A stretch of DNA of 64,000 nt from assembly GCF_910591885.1 (NCBI RefSeq), contig NW_025963555.1, forward strand, positions 4,092,001 to 4,156,000, written 5' to 3'. Within the stretch, counting starts at the first letter, position 1. Each line of letters opens with the position of its first letter. The DNA is from Bombus terrestris. Taxonomy: Eukaryota > Arthropoda > Insecta > Hymenoptera > Apidae. A program made the position numbers and the translations under genes. The notes below the pieces were generated by a model. That model was not told the origin of the DNA and searched no databases. It saw only the letters and a program-made list of their open reading frames with translations. Of the stretch, positions 11,863-26,900 are shown piece by piece.

Positions 11863-14800
11863 TAGTACATAACGTCAAACGTCACATAGTGATACAATAT
11901 AACGTTATACGTTATATCGTAGAAGTACATAACGTTATACGTTATAAACTAGTAGTACATAACGTTATACGTTACAACGTAGTAGTACATAACGTCAAAC
12001 GTCACATAGTGATACAATATAACGTTATACGTTATATCGTAGAAGTACATAACGTTATACGTTATAAACTAGTAGTACTTAACGTTATACGTTACTGCAC
12101 AGTAGTACATAACGTCAAACGTCACATAGTGATACAATGTAACGTTATACGTTATAATGTAGAAGTACAAAACGTTATACGTTATAACGTAGTAGTACAT
12201 AACGTCAAACGTCACATAGTGATACAGTATAGCGTTATACGTTATAATGTAGAAGTACAAAACGTTATACGTTATAACGTAGTAGTACATAACGTTATAC
12301 GTCATATAGTAGTACAATATAACGTTATACGTTATAACGTAGCAGTACATAACGTTATACGGTATAACGTAGTAGCACATAACGTTATACGTTACTACGT
12401 AGTAGTACATAACGTCAAACGTCACATAGTGATACAATGTAACGTTATACGTTATAATGTAGAAGTACAAAACGTTATACGTTATAACGTAATAGTACAT
12501 ATCTATATACGTCATATAGTGATGCAATATAACGTTATACGTTATAACGTAGCAGTACATAACGTTTAACGGTATAACGTAGTAGCACATAACGTTATAC
12601 GTTGCTACGTAGTAGTACATGACGTCAAACGTCAGATAGTGTTACAATGTAACGTTATACGTTATAATGTAGAAGTACAAAACGTTATACGATATAACGT
12701 AGTAGTACATAACGTCAAACGTCACATAGTGATACAGTATAACGTTATACGTTATAATGTAGAAGTACAAAACGTTATACGTTATAACGTAGTAGTACAT
12801 AACGTCAAACGTCACATAGTGATACAGTATAACGTTATACGTTATAACGTAGCAGTACATAACGTTATGCGGTATAACGTAGTAGCACATAACGTTATAC
12901 GTTACTACGTAGTAGTACATAACGTCAAACGTCACATAGTGATACAATGTAACGTTATACGTTATAATGTAGAAGTACAAAACGTTATACGTTATAACGT
13001 AGTAGTACATAACGTCAAACGTCACATAGTGATACAGTATAGCGTTATACGTTATAATGTAGAAGTACAAAACGTTATACGTTACTGCGTAGTAGTACAA
13101 TATAACGTTATACGTTATAACGTAGCAGTACATAACGTTATACGGTATAACGTAGTAGCACATAACGTTATACGTTACTACGTAGTAGTACATAACGTCA
13201 AACGTCACATAGTGATACAATGTAACGTTATACGTTATAATGTAGAAGTACAAAACGTTATACGTTATAACGTAGTAGTACATAACGTCAAACGTCACAT
13301 AGTGATACAGTATAACGTTATACGTTATAACGTAGAAGTACAAAACTTTATACGTTATAACGTAGTAGTACTTAACGTTATACGTTACTGCGCAGTAGTA
13401 CATAACGTCAAACGTCACATAGTGATACAATGTAACGTTATACGTTATAATGTAGAAGTACAAAACGTTATACTTTATAACGTAGTAGTACATAACGTCA
13501 AACGTCACATAGTGATACAGTATAACGTTATACGTTATAATGTAGAAGTACAAAACGTTATACGTTATAACGTAGTAGTACATAACGTCAAACGTCACAT
13601 AGTGATACAGTATAACGTTATACGTTATAACGTAGCAGTACAAAACGTTATGCGGTATAACGTAGTAGCACATAACGTTATACGTTACTACGTAGTAGTA
13701 CATAACGTCAAACGTCACATAGTGATACAATGTAACGTTATACGTTATAATGTAGAAGTACAAAACGTTATACGTTATAACGTAGTAGTACATAACGTAG
13801 AACGTCACATGGTGATACAGTATAACGTTATACGTTATAATGTAGAAGTACAAAACGTTATACTTTATAACGTAGTAGTACATAACGTCAAACGTCACAT
13901 AGTGATACAGTATAACGTTATACGTTATAACGTAGAAGTACAAAACGTTATACGTTATAACGTAGTAGTACTTAACGTTATACGTCATATAGTGATACAA
14001 TGTAACGTTATACGTTATAACGTAGCAGTACACAACGTTATACGGTATAACGTAGTAGCACATAACGTTATACGTTACTACGTAGTAGCACATAACGTCA
14101 AACGTCACATAGTGATACAATGTAACGTTATACGTTATAATGTAGAAGTACAAAACGTTATACGTTATAACGTAGTAGTACATAATGTCAAACGTCACAT
14201 AGTGATACAGTATAACGTTATACGTTATAACGTAGAAGTACAAAACTTTATACGTTATAACGTAGTAGTACTTAACGTTATACGTTACTGCGCAGTAGTA
14301 CATAACGTCAAACGTCACATAGTGATACAATGTAACGTTATACGTTATAATGTAGAAGTACAAAACGTTATACGTTATAACGTAGTAGTACATAACGTCA
14401 AACGTCACATAGTGATGCAGTATAGCGTTATACGTTATAATGTAGAAGTACAAAACGTTATACGTTATAACGTAGTAGTACATAACGTCAAACGTCACAT
14501 AGTGATACAGTATAGCGTTATACGTTATAATGTAGAAGTACAAAACGTTATACGTTATAACGTAGTAGTACATAACGTTATACGTCATATAGTAGTACAA
14601 TATAACGTTATACGTTATAACGTTGCAGTACACAACGTTATACGGTATAACGTAGTAGCACATAACGTTATACGTTACTACGTAGTAGTACATAACGTCA
14701 AACGTCACATAGTGATACAATGTAACGTTATACGTTATAATGTAGAAGTACAAAACGTTATACGTTATAACGTAGTAGTACATAACGTAGAACGTCACAT

Positions 14801-15766
14801 GGTGATACAGTATAACGTTATACGTTATAATGTAGAAGTACAAAACGTTATACTTTATAACGTAGTAGTACATAACGTCAAACGTCACATAGTGATACAG
14901 TATAACGTTATACGTTATAACGTAGAAGTACAAAACGTTATACGTTATAACGTAGTAGTACTTAACGTTATACGTCATATAGTGATACAATGTAACGTTA
15001 TACGTTATAATGTAGAAGTACAAAACGTTATACGTTATAACGTACTAGTACATAACGTAATCCGGTATAACGTAATAGTACATATCTATATACGTCATAT
15101 GGTGATGCAATATAACGTCATACGTTATAACGTAGTAGTACATAACGTTATACGTCATATAGTAGTACAATATAACGTTATACGTTATAACGTAGCAGTA
15201 CATAACGTTATACGGTATAACGTAGTAGCACATAACGTTATACGTTACTGCGTAGTAGTTCATAACGTCAAACCTCACATAGTGATACAATGTAACGTTA
15301 TACGTTATAATGTAGAAGTACAAAACGTTATACGTTATAACGTAGTAGTACAAAACGTTATACGTTATAACGTAGTAGTACTTAACGTTATACGTTACTG
15401 CGTAGTAGTACATAACGTTATACGTCATATAGTAGTACAATATAACGTTATACGTTATAACGTAGCAGTACATAACGTTATACGGTATAACGTAGTAGCA
15501 CATAACGTTATACGTTACTACGTAGTAGTACATGACGTCAAACGTCAGATAGTGTTACAATGTAACGTTATACGTTATAATGTAGAAGTACAAAACGTTA
15601 TACGTTATAACGTAGTAGTACATAACGTCAAACGTCACATAGTGATACAGTATAACGTTATACGTTATAATGTAGAAGTACAAAACGTTATACGTTATAA
15701 CGTAGTAGTACATAACGTCAAACGTCACATAGTGATACAGTATAACGTTATACGTTATAACGTAGA
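11863..15766 (+). repeat. 6,153-bp-spaced duplication, copy 2
   Basis: Counterpart of 5,710-9,613. Its last 1.5 kb is itself duplicated in tandem (next entries). That second step must have followed the 6,153-bp event, because copy 1 has no adjacent extra copy. Confidence 0.9.
14190..15719 (+). repeat. 1,530-bp tandem duplication, copy 1
   Basis: 51 monomers repeated immediately at 15,720. The match begins after ATAATGTCAAACG at 14,185, where copy 2 has ATAACGTCAAACG. It contains two domain-I closing marks, GTTGCAGTACACAACG and CGTACTAGTACATAACG. Confidence 0.9.
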
Positions 15767-17295
15767 AGTACAAAACTTTATACGTTATAACGTAGTAGTA
15801 CTTAACGTTATACGTTACTGCGCAGTAGTACATAACGTCAAACGTCACATAGTGATACAATGTAACGTTATACGTTATAATGTAGAAGTACAAAACGTTA
15901 TACGTTATAACGTAGTAGTACATAACGTCAAACGTCACATAGTGATGCAGTATAGCGTTATACGTTATAATGTAGAAGTACAAAACGTTATACGTTATAA
16001 CGTAGTAGTACATAACGTCAAACGTCACATAGTGATACAGTATAGCGTTATACGTTATAATGTAGAAGTACAAAACGTTATACGTTATAACGTAGTAGTA
16101 CATAACGTTATACGTCATATAGTAGTACAATATAACGTTATACGTTATAACGTTGCAGTACACAACGTTATACGGTATAACGTAGTAGCACATAACGTTA
16201 TACGTTACTACGTAGTAGTACATAACGTCAAACGTCACATAGTGATACAATGTAACGTTATACGTTATAATGTAGAAGTACAAAACGTTATACGTTATAA
16301 CGTAGTAGTACATAACGTAGAACGTCACATGGTGATACAGTATAACGTTATACGTTATAATGTAGAAGTACAAAACGTTATACTTTATAACGTAGTAGTA
16401 CATAACGTCAAACGTCACATAGTGATACAGTATAACGTTATACGTTATAACGTAGAAGTACAAAACGTTATACGTTATAACGTAGTAGTACTTAACGTTA
16501 TACGTCATATAGTGATACAATGTAACGTTATACGTTATAATGTAGAAGTACAAAACGTTATACGTTATAACGTACTAGTACATAACGTAATCCGGTATAA
16601 CGTAATAGTACATATCTATATACGTCATATGGTGATGCAATATAACGTCATACGTTATAACGTAGTAGTACATAACGTTATACGTCATATAGTAGTACAA
16701 TATAACGTTATACGTTATAACGTAGCAGTACATAACGTTATACGGTATAACGTAGTAGCACATAACGTTATACGTTACTGCGTAGTAGTTCATAACGTCA
16801 AACCTCACATAGTGATACAGTGTAACGTTATACGTTATAATGTAGAAGTACAAAACGTTATACGTTATAACGTAGTAGTACAAAACGTTATACGTTATAA
16901 CGTAGTAGTACTTAACGTTATACGTTACTGCGTAGTAGTACATAACGTTATACGTCATATAGTAGTACAATATAACGTTATACGTTATAACGTAGCAGTA
17001 CATAACGTTATACGGTATAACGTAGTAGCACATAACGTTATACGTTACTACGTAGTAGTACATGACGTCAAACGTCAGATAGTGTTACAATGTAACGTTA
17101 TACGTTATAATGTAGAAGTACAAAACGTTATACGTTATAACGTAGTAGTACATAACGTCAAACGTCACATAGTGATACAGTATAACGTTATACCTTATAA
17201 TGTAGAAGTACAAAACGTTATACGTTATAACGTAGTAGTACATAACGTCAAACGTCACATAGTGATACAGTATAACGTTATACGTTATAACGTAG
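15720..17295 (+). repeat. 1,530-bp tandem duplication, copy 2
   Basis: Partner of 14,190-15,719, continuing to 17,295, where it enters the sequence equivalent to window base 1 at 17,162. It has ACAGTGTAAC at 16,818 and copy 1 has ACAATGTAAC at 15,288. The more distant block at 9,137 also reads ACAGTGT, so copy 2 keeps the older state there or was converted. Confidence 0.88.
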
Positions 17296-20200
17296 CAGTA
17301 CATAACGTTATGCGGTATAACGTAGTAGCACATAACGTTATACGTTACTACGTAGTAGTACATAACGTCAAACGTCACATAGTGATACAATGTAACGTTA
17401 TACGTTATAATGTAGAAGTACAAAACGTTATACGTTATAACGTAGTAGTACATAACGTAGAACGTCACATGGTGATACAGTATAACGTTATACGTTATAA
17501 TGTAGAAGTACAAAACGTTATACTTTATAACGTAGTAGTACATAACGTCAAACGTCACATAGTGATACAGTATAACGTTATACGTTATAACGTAGAAGTA
17601 CAAAACGTTATACGTTATAACGTAGTAGTACTTAACGTTATACGTCATATAGTGATACAATGTAACGTTATACGTTATAACGTAGCAGTACACAACGTTA
17701 TACGGTATAACGTAGTAGCACATAACGTTATACGTTACTACGTAGTAGCACATAACGTCAAACGTCACATAGTGATACAATGTAACGTTATACGTTATAA
17801 TGTAGAAGTACAAAACGTTATACGTTATAACGTAATAGTACATATCTATATACGTCATATAGTGATGCAATATAATGTCATACGATATAACGTAGAAGTA
17901 CATAAAGTTATCCGGTATAACGTAGTAACACATAACGTTATACTTTACTACGTAGTATTACATAACGTCAAACGTCACATAGTGATACAATGTAACGTTA
18001 TACGTTATAATGTAGAAGTACAAAACGTTGTACGTTATAACGTAGTAGTACATAATGTCAAACGTCACATAGTGATACAGCATAACGTTATACGTTATAA
18101 CGTAGAAGTACAAAACTTTATACGTTATAACGTAGTAGTACACAACGTTATACGTTATAACGTAGTAGTACTTAACGTTATACGTTACTGCGTAGTAGTA
18201 CATAACGTTATACGTCATATAGTAGTACAATATAACGTTATACGTTATAACGTAGCAGTACATAACGTTATACGGTATAACGTAGTAGCACATAACGTTA
18301 TACGTTACTACGTAGTAGTACATGACGTCAAACGTCAGATAGTGTTACAATGTAACGTTATACGTTATAATGTAGAAGTACAAAACGTTATACGTTATAA
18401 CGTAGTAGTACATAACGTCAAACGTCACATAGTGATACAGTATAACGTTATACGTTATAATGTAGAAGTACAAAACGTTATACGTTATAACGTAGTAGTA
18501 CATAACGTCAAACGTCACATAGTGATACAGTATAACGTTATACGTTATAACGTAGGAGTACATAACGTTATGCGGTATAACGTAGTAGCACATAACGTTA
18601 TACGTTACTACGTAGTAGTACATAACGTCAAACGTCACATAGTGATACAATGTAACGTTATACGTTATAATGTAGAAGTACAAAACGTTATACGTTATAA
18701 CGTAGTAGTACATAACGTCAAGCGTCACATAGTGATACAGTATAACGTTATACGTTATAACGTAGCAGTACATAACGTAATGCGGTATAACGTAGTAGCA
18801 CATAACGTTATACGTTACTACGTAGTAGTACTTAACGTTATACGTTATAGGTAGTAGTACATAACGTCATACGTCCTATAGTAGTACAATATAACGTTAT
18901 ACGTTATAACGTAGCAGTACATAACGTTATACGGTATAACGTAGTAGCACATAACGTTATACGTTACAACGTAGTAGTACATAACGTCATACGTCCTATA
19001 GTGATACAATGTAACGTTATACGTTATAACGTAGTAGTATATAACGTTATACGTTATAACGTAGTAGTACATAACGTCAAACGTCACATAGTGATACAAT
19101 ATAACGTTATACGTTATATCGTAGAAGTACATAACGTTATACGTTATAAACTAGTAGTGTAACGTCAAACGTCACATAGTGATACAATATAACGTTATAC
19201 GTTATAATGTAGAAGTACAAAACGTTATACGTTATAACGTAGTAGTACATAACGTCAAACGTCACATAGTGATACAGTATAACGTTATACGTTATAACGT
19301 AGAAGTACAAAACGTTATACGTTATAACGTAGTAGTACATAACGTCAAGCGTCACATAGTGATACAGTATAACGTTATACGTTATAACGTAGCAGTACAT
19401 AACGTAATGCGGTATAACGTAGTAGCACATAACGTTATACGTTACTACGTAGTAGTACTTAACGTTATACGTTATAGGTAGTAGTACATAACGTCATACG
19501 TCCTATAGTGATACAATGTAACGTTATACGTTATAATGTAGAAGTACAAAACGTTATACGTTATAACGTAGTAGTACATATCGTTATCCGGTATAACGTA
19601 ATAGTACATATCTATATACGTCATATAGTGATGCAATATAACGTCATACGTTATAACGTAGAAGTACATAACGTTATACATTATAAAGTAGTAGTACATA
19701 ACGTTATACGTTACTACGTAGTAGTACATAACGTCAAACGTCACATAGTGATACAATATAACGTTATACGTTATATCGTAGAAGTACATAACGTTATACG
19801 TTATAAACTAGTAGTACATAACGTTATACGTTACAACGTAGTAGTACATAACGTCAAACGTCACATAGTGATACAATATAACGTTATACGTTATATCGTA
19901 GAAGTACATAACGTTATACGTTATAAACTAGTAGTACTTAACGTTATACGTTACTGCGCAGTAGTACATAACGTCAAACGTCACATAGTGATACAATGTA
20001 ACGTTATACGTTATAATGTAGAAGTACAAAACGTTATACGTTATAACGTAGTAGTACATAACGTCAAACGTCACATAGTGATGCAGTATAGCGTTATACG
20101 TTATAATGTAGAAGTACAAAACGTTATACGTTATAACGTAGTAGTACATAACGTCAAACGTCACATAGTGATACAGTATAACGTTATACGTTATAACGTA

Positions 20201-20891
20201 GCAGTACATAACGTAATGCGGTATAACGTAGTAGCACATAACGTTATACGTTACTACGTAGTAGTACATAACGTCAAACGTCACATAGTGATACAATGTA
20301 ACGTTATACGTTATAATGTAGAAGTACAAAACGTTATACGTTATAACGTAGTAGTACATAACGTCAAACGTCACATAGTGATACAGTATAGCGTTATACG
20401 TTATAATGTAGAAGTACAAAACGTTATACGTTACTGCGTAGTAGTACATAACGTTATACGTCATATAGTAGTACAATATAACGTTATACGTTATAACGTA
20501 GCAGTACATAACGTTATACGCTATAACGTAGTAGCACATAACGTTATACGTTACTACGTAGTAGTACATAACGTCAAACGTCACATAGTGATACTATGTA
20601 ACGTTATACGTTATAATGTAGAAGTACAAAACGTTATACGTTATAACGTAGTAGTACATAACGTCAAACGTCACATAGTGATACAGTATAACGTTATACG
20701 TTATAACGTAGAAGTACAAAACGTTATACGTTATAACGTAGTAGTACATAACGTCAATCTTCACATAGTGATACAATATAGCGTTATACGTTATAACGTA
20801 GAAGTACAAAACGTTATACGTTATAACGTAGTAGTACTTAACGTTATACGTTATAGGTAGTAGTACATATCGTCATACGTCCTATGGTGAT
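17162..20891 (+). repeat. 17,161-bp macro-duplication, copy 2
   Basis: Counterpart of 1-3,730. At 20,892 it skips 120 bp (four monomers) relative to 3,731-3,850, then stays collinear at offset 17,041. A second 120-bp loss near 21,580 changes the offset to 16,921, after which it follows copy 1 to about 23,620 (copy 1: 6,700). Both losses are whole numbers of monomers, as expected of unequal exchange or slippage between in-register repeats. Confidence 0.9.
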
Positions 20892-20999
20892 GCAATATAA
20901 CGTCATACGTTATAACGTAGAAGTACATAACGCTATACATTATAAAGTAGTAGTTCATAACGTTATACGTTACTACGTAGTAGTACATAACGTCATACG

Positions 21000-23900
21000 T
21001 CCTATAGTGATACAATGTAACGTTATACGTTATAACGTTGTAGTACTTAACGTTATACGTTACTGCGTAGTAGTACATAACGTTATACGTCACATAGTGA
21101 TACAGTATAACGTTATACGCTTTAATGTAGAAGTACAAAACGTTATACTTTATAACGTAGTAGTACATAACGTTAAACGTTACAACGTAGTAATACATAA
21201 CGTCATACGTCCTATAGTGATACAATGTAACTTTATACGTTATAACGTAGTATTATATAACGTTATACGTTATAACGTAGTAGTACATAACGTCAAACGT
21301 CACATAGTGATACAATATAACGTTATACTTTATAACGTAGAAGTACATAACGTTATACGTTATTAAGTAGTTGTACATAACGTTACACGTTACAACGTAG
21401 TAGTACATAACGTCATACGTTATAAAGTAGTGGTACATAACGTTATACGTTATAGGGTAGTAGTACATAACGTTATACGTTATAACGTAGTAGTACATAA
21501 CGTCAAACGTCACATAGTGATACAATATAACGTTATACGTTATATCGTAGAAGTACATAACGTTATACGTTATAAACTAGTAGTACTTAACGTTATACGT
21601 TACTGCGCAGTAGTACATAACGTCAAACGTCACATAGTGATACAATGTAACGTTATACGTTATAATGTAGAAGTACAAAACGTTATACGTTATAACGTAG
21701 TAGTACATAACGTCAAACGTCACATAGTGATACAGTATAGCGTTATACGTTATAATGTAGAAGTACAAAACGTTATACGTTATAACGTAGTAGTACATAA
21801 CGTTATACGTCATATAGTAGTACAATATAACGTTATACGTTATAACGTAGCAGTACATAACGTTATACGGTATAACGTAGTAGCACATAACGTTATACGT
21901 TTCTACGTAGTAGTACATAACGTCAAACGTCACATAGTGATACAATGTAACGTTATACGTTATAATGTAGAAGTACAAAACGTTATACGTTATAACGTAA
22001 TAGTACATATCTATATACGTCATATAGTGATGCAATATAACGTTATACGTTATAACGTAGCAGTACATAACGTTTAACGGTATAACGTAGTAGCACATAA
22101 CGTTATACGTTGCTACGTAGTAGTACATGACGTCAAACGTCAGATAGTGTTACAATGTAACGTTATACGTTATAATGTAGAAGTACAAAACGTTATACGA
22201 TATAACGTAGTAGTACATAACGTCAAACGTCACATAGTGATACAGTATAACGTTATACGCTTTAATGTAGAAGTACAAAACGTTATACTTTATAACGTAG
22301 TAGTACATAACGTTAAACGTTACAACGTAGTAATACATAACGTCATACGTCCTATAGTGATACAATGTAACTTTATACGTTATAACGTAGTATTATATAA
22401 CGTTATACGTTATAACGTAGTAGTACATAACGTCAAACGTCACATAGTGATACAATATAACGTTATACTTTATAACGTAGAAGTACATAACGTTATACGT
22501 TATTAAGTAGTTGTACATAACGTTACACGTTACAACGTAGTAGTACATAACGTCATACGTTATAAAGTAGTGGTACATAACGTTATACGTTATAGGGTAG
22601 TAGTACATAACGTTATACGTTATAACGTAGTAGTACATAACGTCAAACGTCACATAGTGATACAATATAACGTTATACGTTATATCGTAGAAGTACATAA
22701 CGTTATACGTTATAAACTAGTAGTACATAACGTTATACGTTACAACGTAGTAGTACATAACGTCAAACGTCACATAGTGATACAATATAACGTTATACGT
22801 TATATCGTAGAAGTACATAACGTTATACGTTATAAACTAGTAGTACTTAACGTTATACGTTACTGCACAGTAGTACATAACGTCAAACGTCACATAGTGA
22901 TACAATGTAACGTTATACGTTATAATGTAGAAGTACAAAACGTTATACGTTATAACGTAGTAGTACATAACGTCAAACGTCACATAGTGATACAGTATAG
23001 CGTTATACGTTATAATGTAGAAGTACAAAACGTTATACGTTATAACGTAGTAGTACATAACGTTATACGTCATATAGTAGTACAATATAACGTTATACGT
23101 TATAACGTAGCAGTACATAACGTTATACGGTATAACGTAGTAGCACATAACGTTATACGTTACTACGTAGTAGTACATAACGTCAAACGTCACATAGTGA
23201 TACAATGTAACGTTATACGTTATAATGTAGAAGTACAAAACGTTATACGTTATAACGTAATAGTACATATCTATATACGTCATATAGTGATGCAATATAA
23301 CGTTATACGTTATAACGTAGCAGTACATAACGTTTAACGGTATAACGTAGTAGCACATAACGTTATACGTTGCTACGTAGTAGTACATGACGTCAAACGT
23401 CAGATAGTGTTACAATGTAACGTTATACGTTATAATGTAGAAGTACAAAACGTTATACGATATAACGTAGTAGTACATAACGTCAAACGTCACATAGTGA
23501 TACAGTATAACGTTATACGTTATAATGTAGAAGTACAAAACGTTATACGTTATAACGTAGTAGTACATAACGTCAAACGTCACATAGTGATACAGTATAA
23601 CGTTATACGTTATAACGTAGAAGTACATAACGTTATACGTTATAAACTAGTAGTACATAACGTTATACGTTACAACGTAGTAGTACATAACGTCAAACGT
23701 CACATAGTGATACAATATAACGTTATACGTTATATCGTAGAAGTACATAACGTTATACGTTATAAACTAGTAGTACTTAACGTTATACGTTACTGCACAG
23801 TAGTACATAACGTCAAACGTCACATAGTGATACATTGTAACGTTATACGTTATAATGTAGAAGTACAAAACGTTATACGTTATAACGTAAGAGTACATAT

Positions 23901-26900
23901 CTATATACGTCATATAGTGATGCAATATAACGTTATACGTTATAACGTAGCAGTACATAACGTTTAACGGTATAACGTAGTAGCACATAACGTTATACGT
24001 TGCTACGTAGTAGCACATGACGTCAAACGTCAGATAGTGTTACAATGTAACGTTATACGTTATAATGTAGAAGTACAAAACGTTATACGATATAACGTAG
24101 TAGTACATAACGTCAAACGTCACATAGTGATACAGTATAACGTTATACGTTATAATGTAGAAGTACAAAACGTTATACGTTATAACGTAGTAGTACATAA
24201 CGTCAAACGTCACATAGTGATACAGTATAACGTTATACGTTATAACGTAGCAGTACATAACGTTATGCGGTATAACGTAGTAGCACATAACGTTATACGT
24301 TACTACGTAGTAGTACATAACGTCAAACGTCACATAGTGATACAATGTAACGTTATACGTTATAATGTAGAAGTACAAAACGTTATACGTTATAACGTAG
24401 TAGTACATAACGTTATACGTTACTACGTAGTAGTACATAACGTCAAACGTCACATAGTGATACAATGTAACGTTATACGTTATAATGTGGAAGTACAAAA
24501 CGTTATACGTTATAACGTAGTAGTACATAACGTTATACGTCATATAGTAGTACAATATAACGTTATACGTTATAACGTTGCAGTACACAACGTTATACGG
24601 TATAACGTAGTAGCACATAACGTTATACGTTACTACGTAGTAGTACATAACGTCAAACGTCACATAGTGATACAATGTAACGTTATACGTTATAATGTAG
24701 AAGTACAAAACGTTATACGTTTCTACGTAGTAGTACATAACGTCAAACGTCACATAGTGATACAATGTAACGTTATACGTTATAATGTAGAAGTACAAAA
24801 CGTTATACGTTATAACGTAATAGTACATATCTATATACGTCATATAGTGATGCAATATAACGTTATACGTTATAACGTAGCAGTACATAACGTTTAACGG
24901 TATAACGTAGTAGCACATAACGTTATACGTTGCTACGTAGTAGTACATGACGTCAAACGTCAGATAGTGTTACAATGTAACGTTATACGTTATAATGTAG
25001 AAGTACAAAACGTTATACGATATAACGTAGTAGTACATAACGTCAAACGTCACATAGTGATACAGTATAACGTTATACGCTTTAATGTAGAAGTACAAAA
25101 CGTTATACGTTATAACGTAGTAGTACATAACGTCAAACGTCACATAGTGATACAGTATAACGTTATACGTTATAACGTAGCAGTACATAACGTTATGCGG
25201 TATAACGTAGTAGCACATAACGTTATACGTTACTACGTAGTAGTACATAACGTCAAACGTCACATAGTGATACAATGTAACGTTATACGTTATAATGTAG
25301 AAGTACAAAACGTTATACGTTATAACGTAGTAGTACATAACGTCAAACGTCACATAGTGATACAGTATAGCGTTATACGTTATAATGTAGAAGTACAAAA
25401 CGTTATACGTTACTGCGTAGTAGTACAATATAACGTTATACGTTATAACGTAGCAGTACATAACGTTATACGGTATAACGTAGTAGCACATAACGTTATA
25501 CGTTACTACGTAGTAGTACATAACGTCAAACGTCACATAGTGATACAATGTAACGTTATACGTTATAATGTAGAAGTACAAAACGTTATACGTTATAACG
25601 TAATAGTACATATCTATATACGTCATATAGTGATGCAATATAACGTTATACGTTATAACGTAGCAGTACATAACGTTTAACGGTATAACGTAGTAGCACA
25701 TAACGTTATACGTTGCTACGTAGTAGTACATGACGTCAAACGTCAGATAGTGTTACAATGTAACGTTATACGTTATAATGTAGAAGTACAAAACGTTATA
25801 CGATATAACGTAGTAGTACATAACGTCAAACGTCACATAGTGATACAGTATAACGTTATACGCTTTAATGTAGAAGTACAAAACGTTATACTTTATAACG
25901 TAGTAGTACATAACGTTAAACGTTACAACGTAGTAATACATAACGTCATACGTCCTATAGTGATACAATGTAACTTTATACGTTATAACGTAGTATTATA
26001 TAACGTTATACGTTATAACGTAGTAGTACATAACGTCAAACGTCACATAGTGATACAATATAACGTTATACTTTATAACGTAGAAGTACATAACGTTATA
26101 CGTTATAAAGTAGTAGTACATAACGTTACACGTTACAACGTAGTAGTACATAACGTCATACGTTATAAAGTAGTGGTACATAACGTTATACGTTATAGGG
26201 TAGTAGTACATAACGTTATACTTTGTAAAGTAGTAGTACATAACGTCAAACGTCACATAGTGATACAATATAACGTTATACGTTATATCGTAGAAGTACA
26301 TAACGTTATACGTTATAAACTAGTAGTACATAACGTTATACGTTACAACGTAGTAGTACATAACGTCAAACGTCACATAGTGATACAATATAACGTTATA
26401 CGTTATATCGTAGAAGTACATAACGTTATACGTTATAAACTAGTAGTACTTAACGTTATACGTTACTGCACAGTAGTACATAACGTCAAACGTCACATAG
26501 TGATACAATGTAACGTTATACGTTATAATGTAGAAGTACAAAACGTTATACGTTATAACGTAGTAGTACATAACGTCAAACGTCACATAGTGATACAGTA
26601 TAGCGTTATACGTTATAATGTAGAAGTACAAAACGTTATACGTTATAACGTAGTAGTACATAACGTTATACGTCATATAGTAGTACAATATAACGTTATA
26701 CGTTATAACGTAGCAGTACATAACGTTATACGGTATAACGTAGTAGCACATAACGTTATACGTTACTACGTAGTAGTACATAACGTCAAACGTCACATAG
26801 TGATACAATGTAACGTTATACGTTATAATGTAGAAGTACAAAACGTTATACGTTATAACGTAATAGTACATATCTATATACGTCATATAGTGATGCAATA

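Noticed and set aside
12639..18854. 2,071-codon + strand frame (and 57,982-63,120, 6,459-10,250, and other long ones) as repeat-protein genes
   Set aside because: The frame is open only because 30 is divisible by three and the monomer lacks in-frame stops. It starts mostly at GTG inside a repeat, has no upstream signals or non-repeat domain, is broken by amplified 1- and 2-bp losses, and varies mainly at amino-acid-changing positions.
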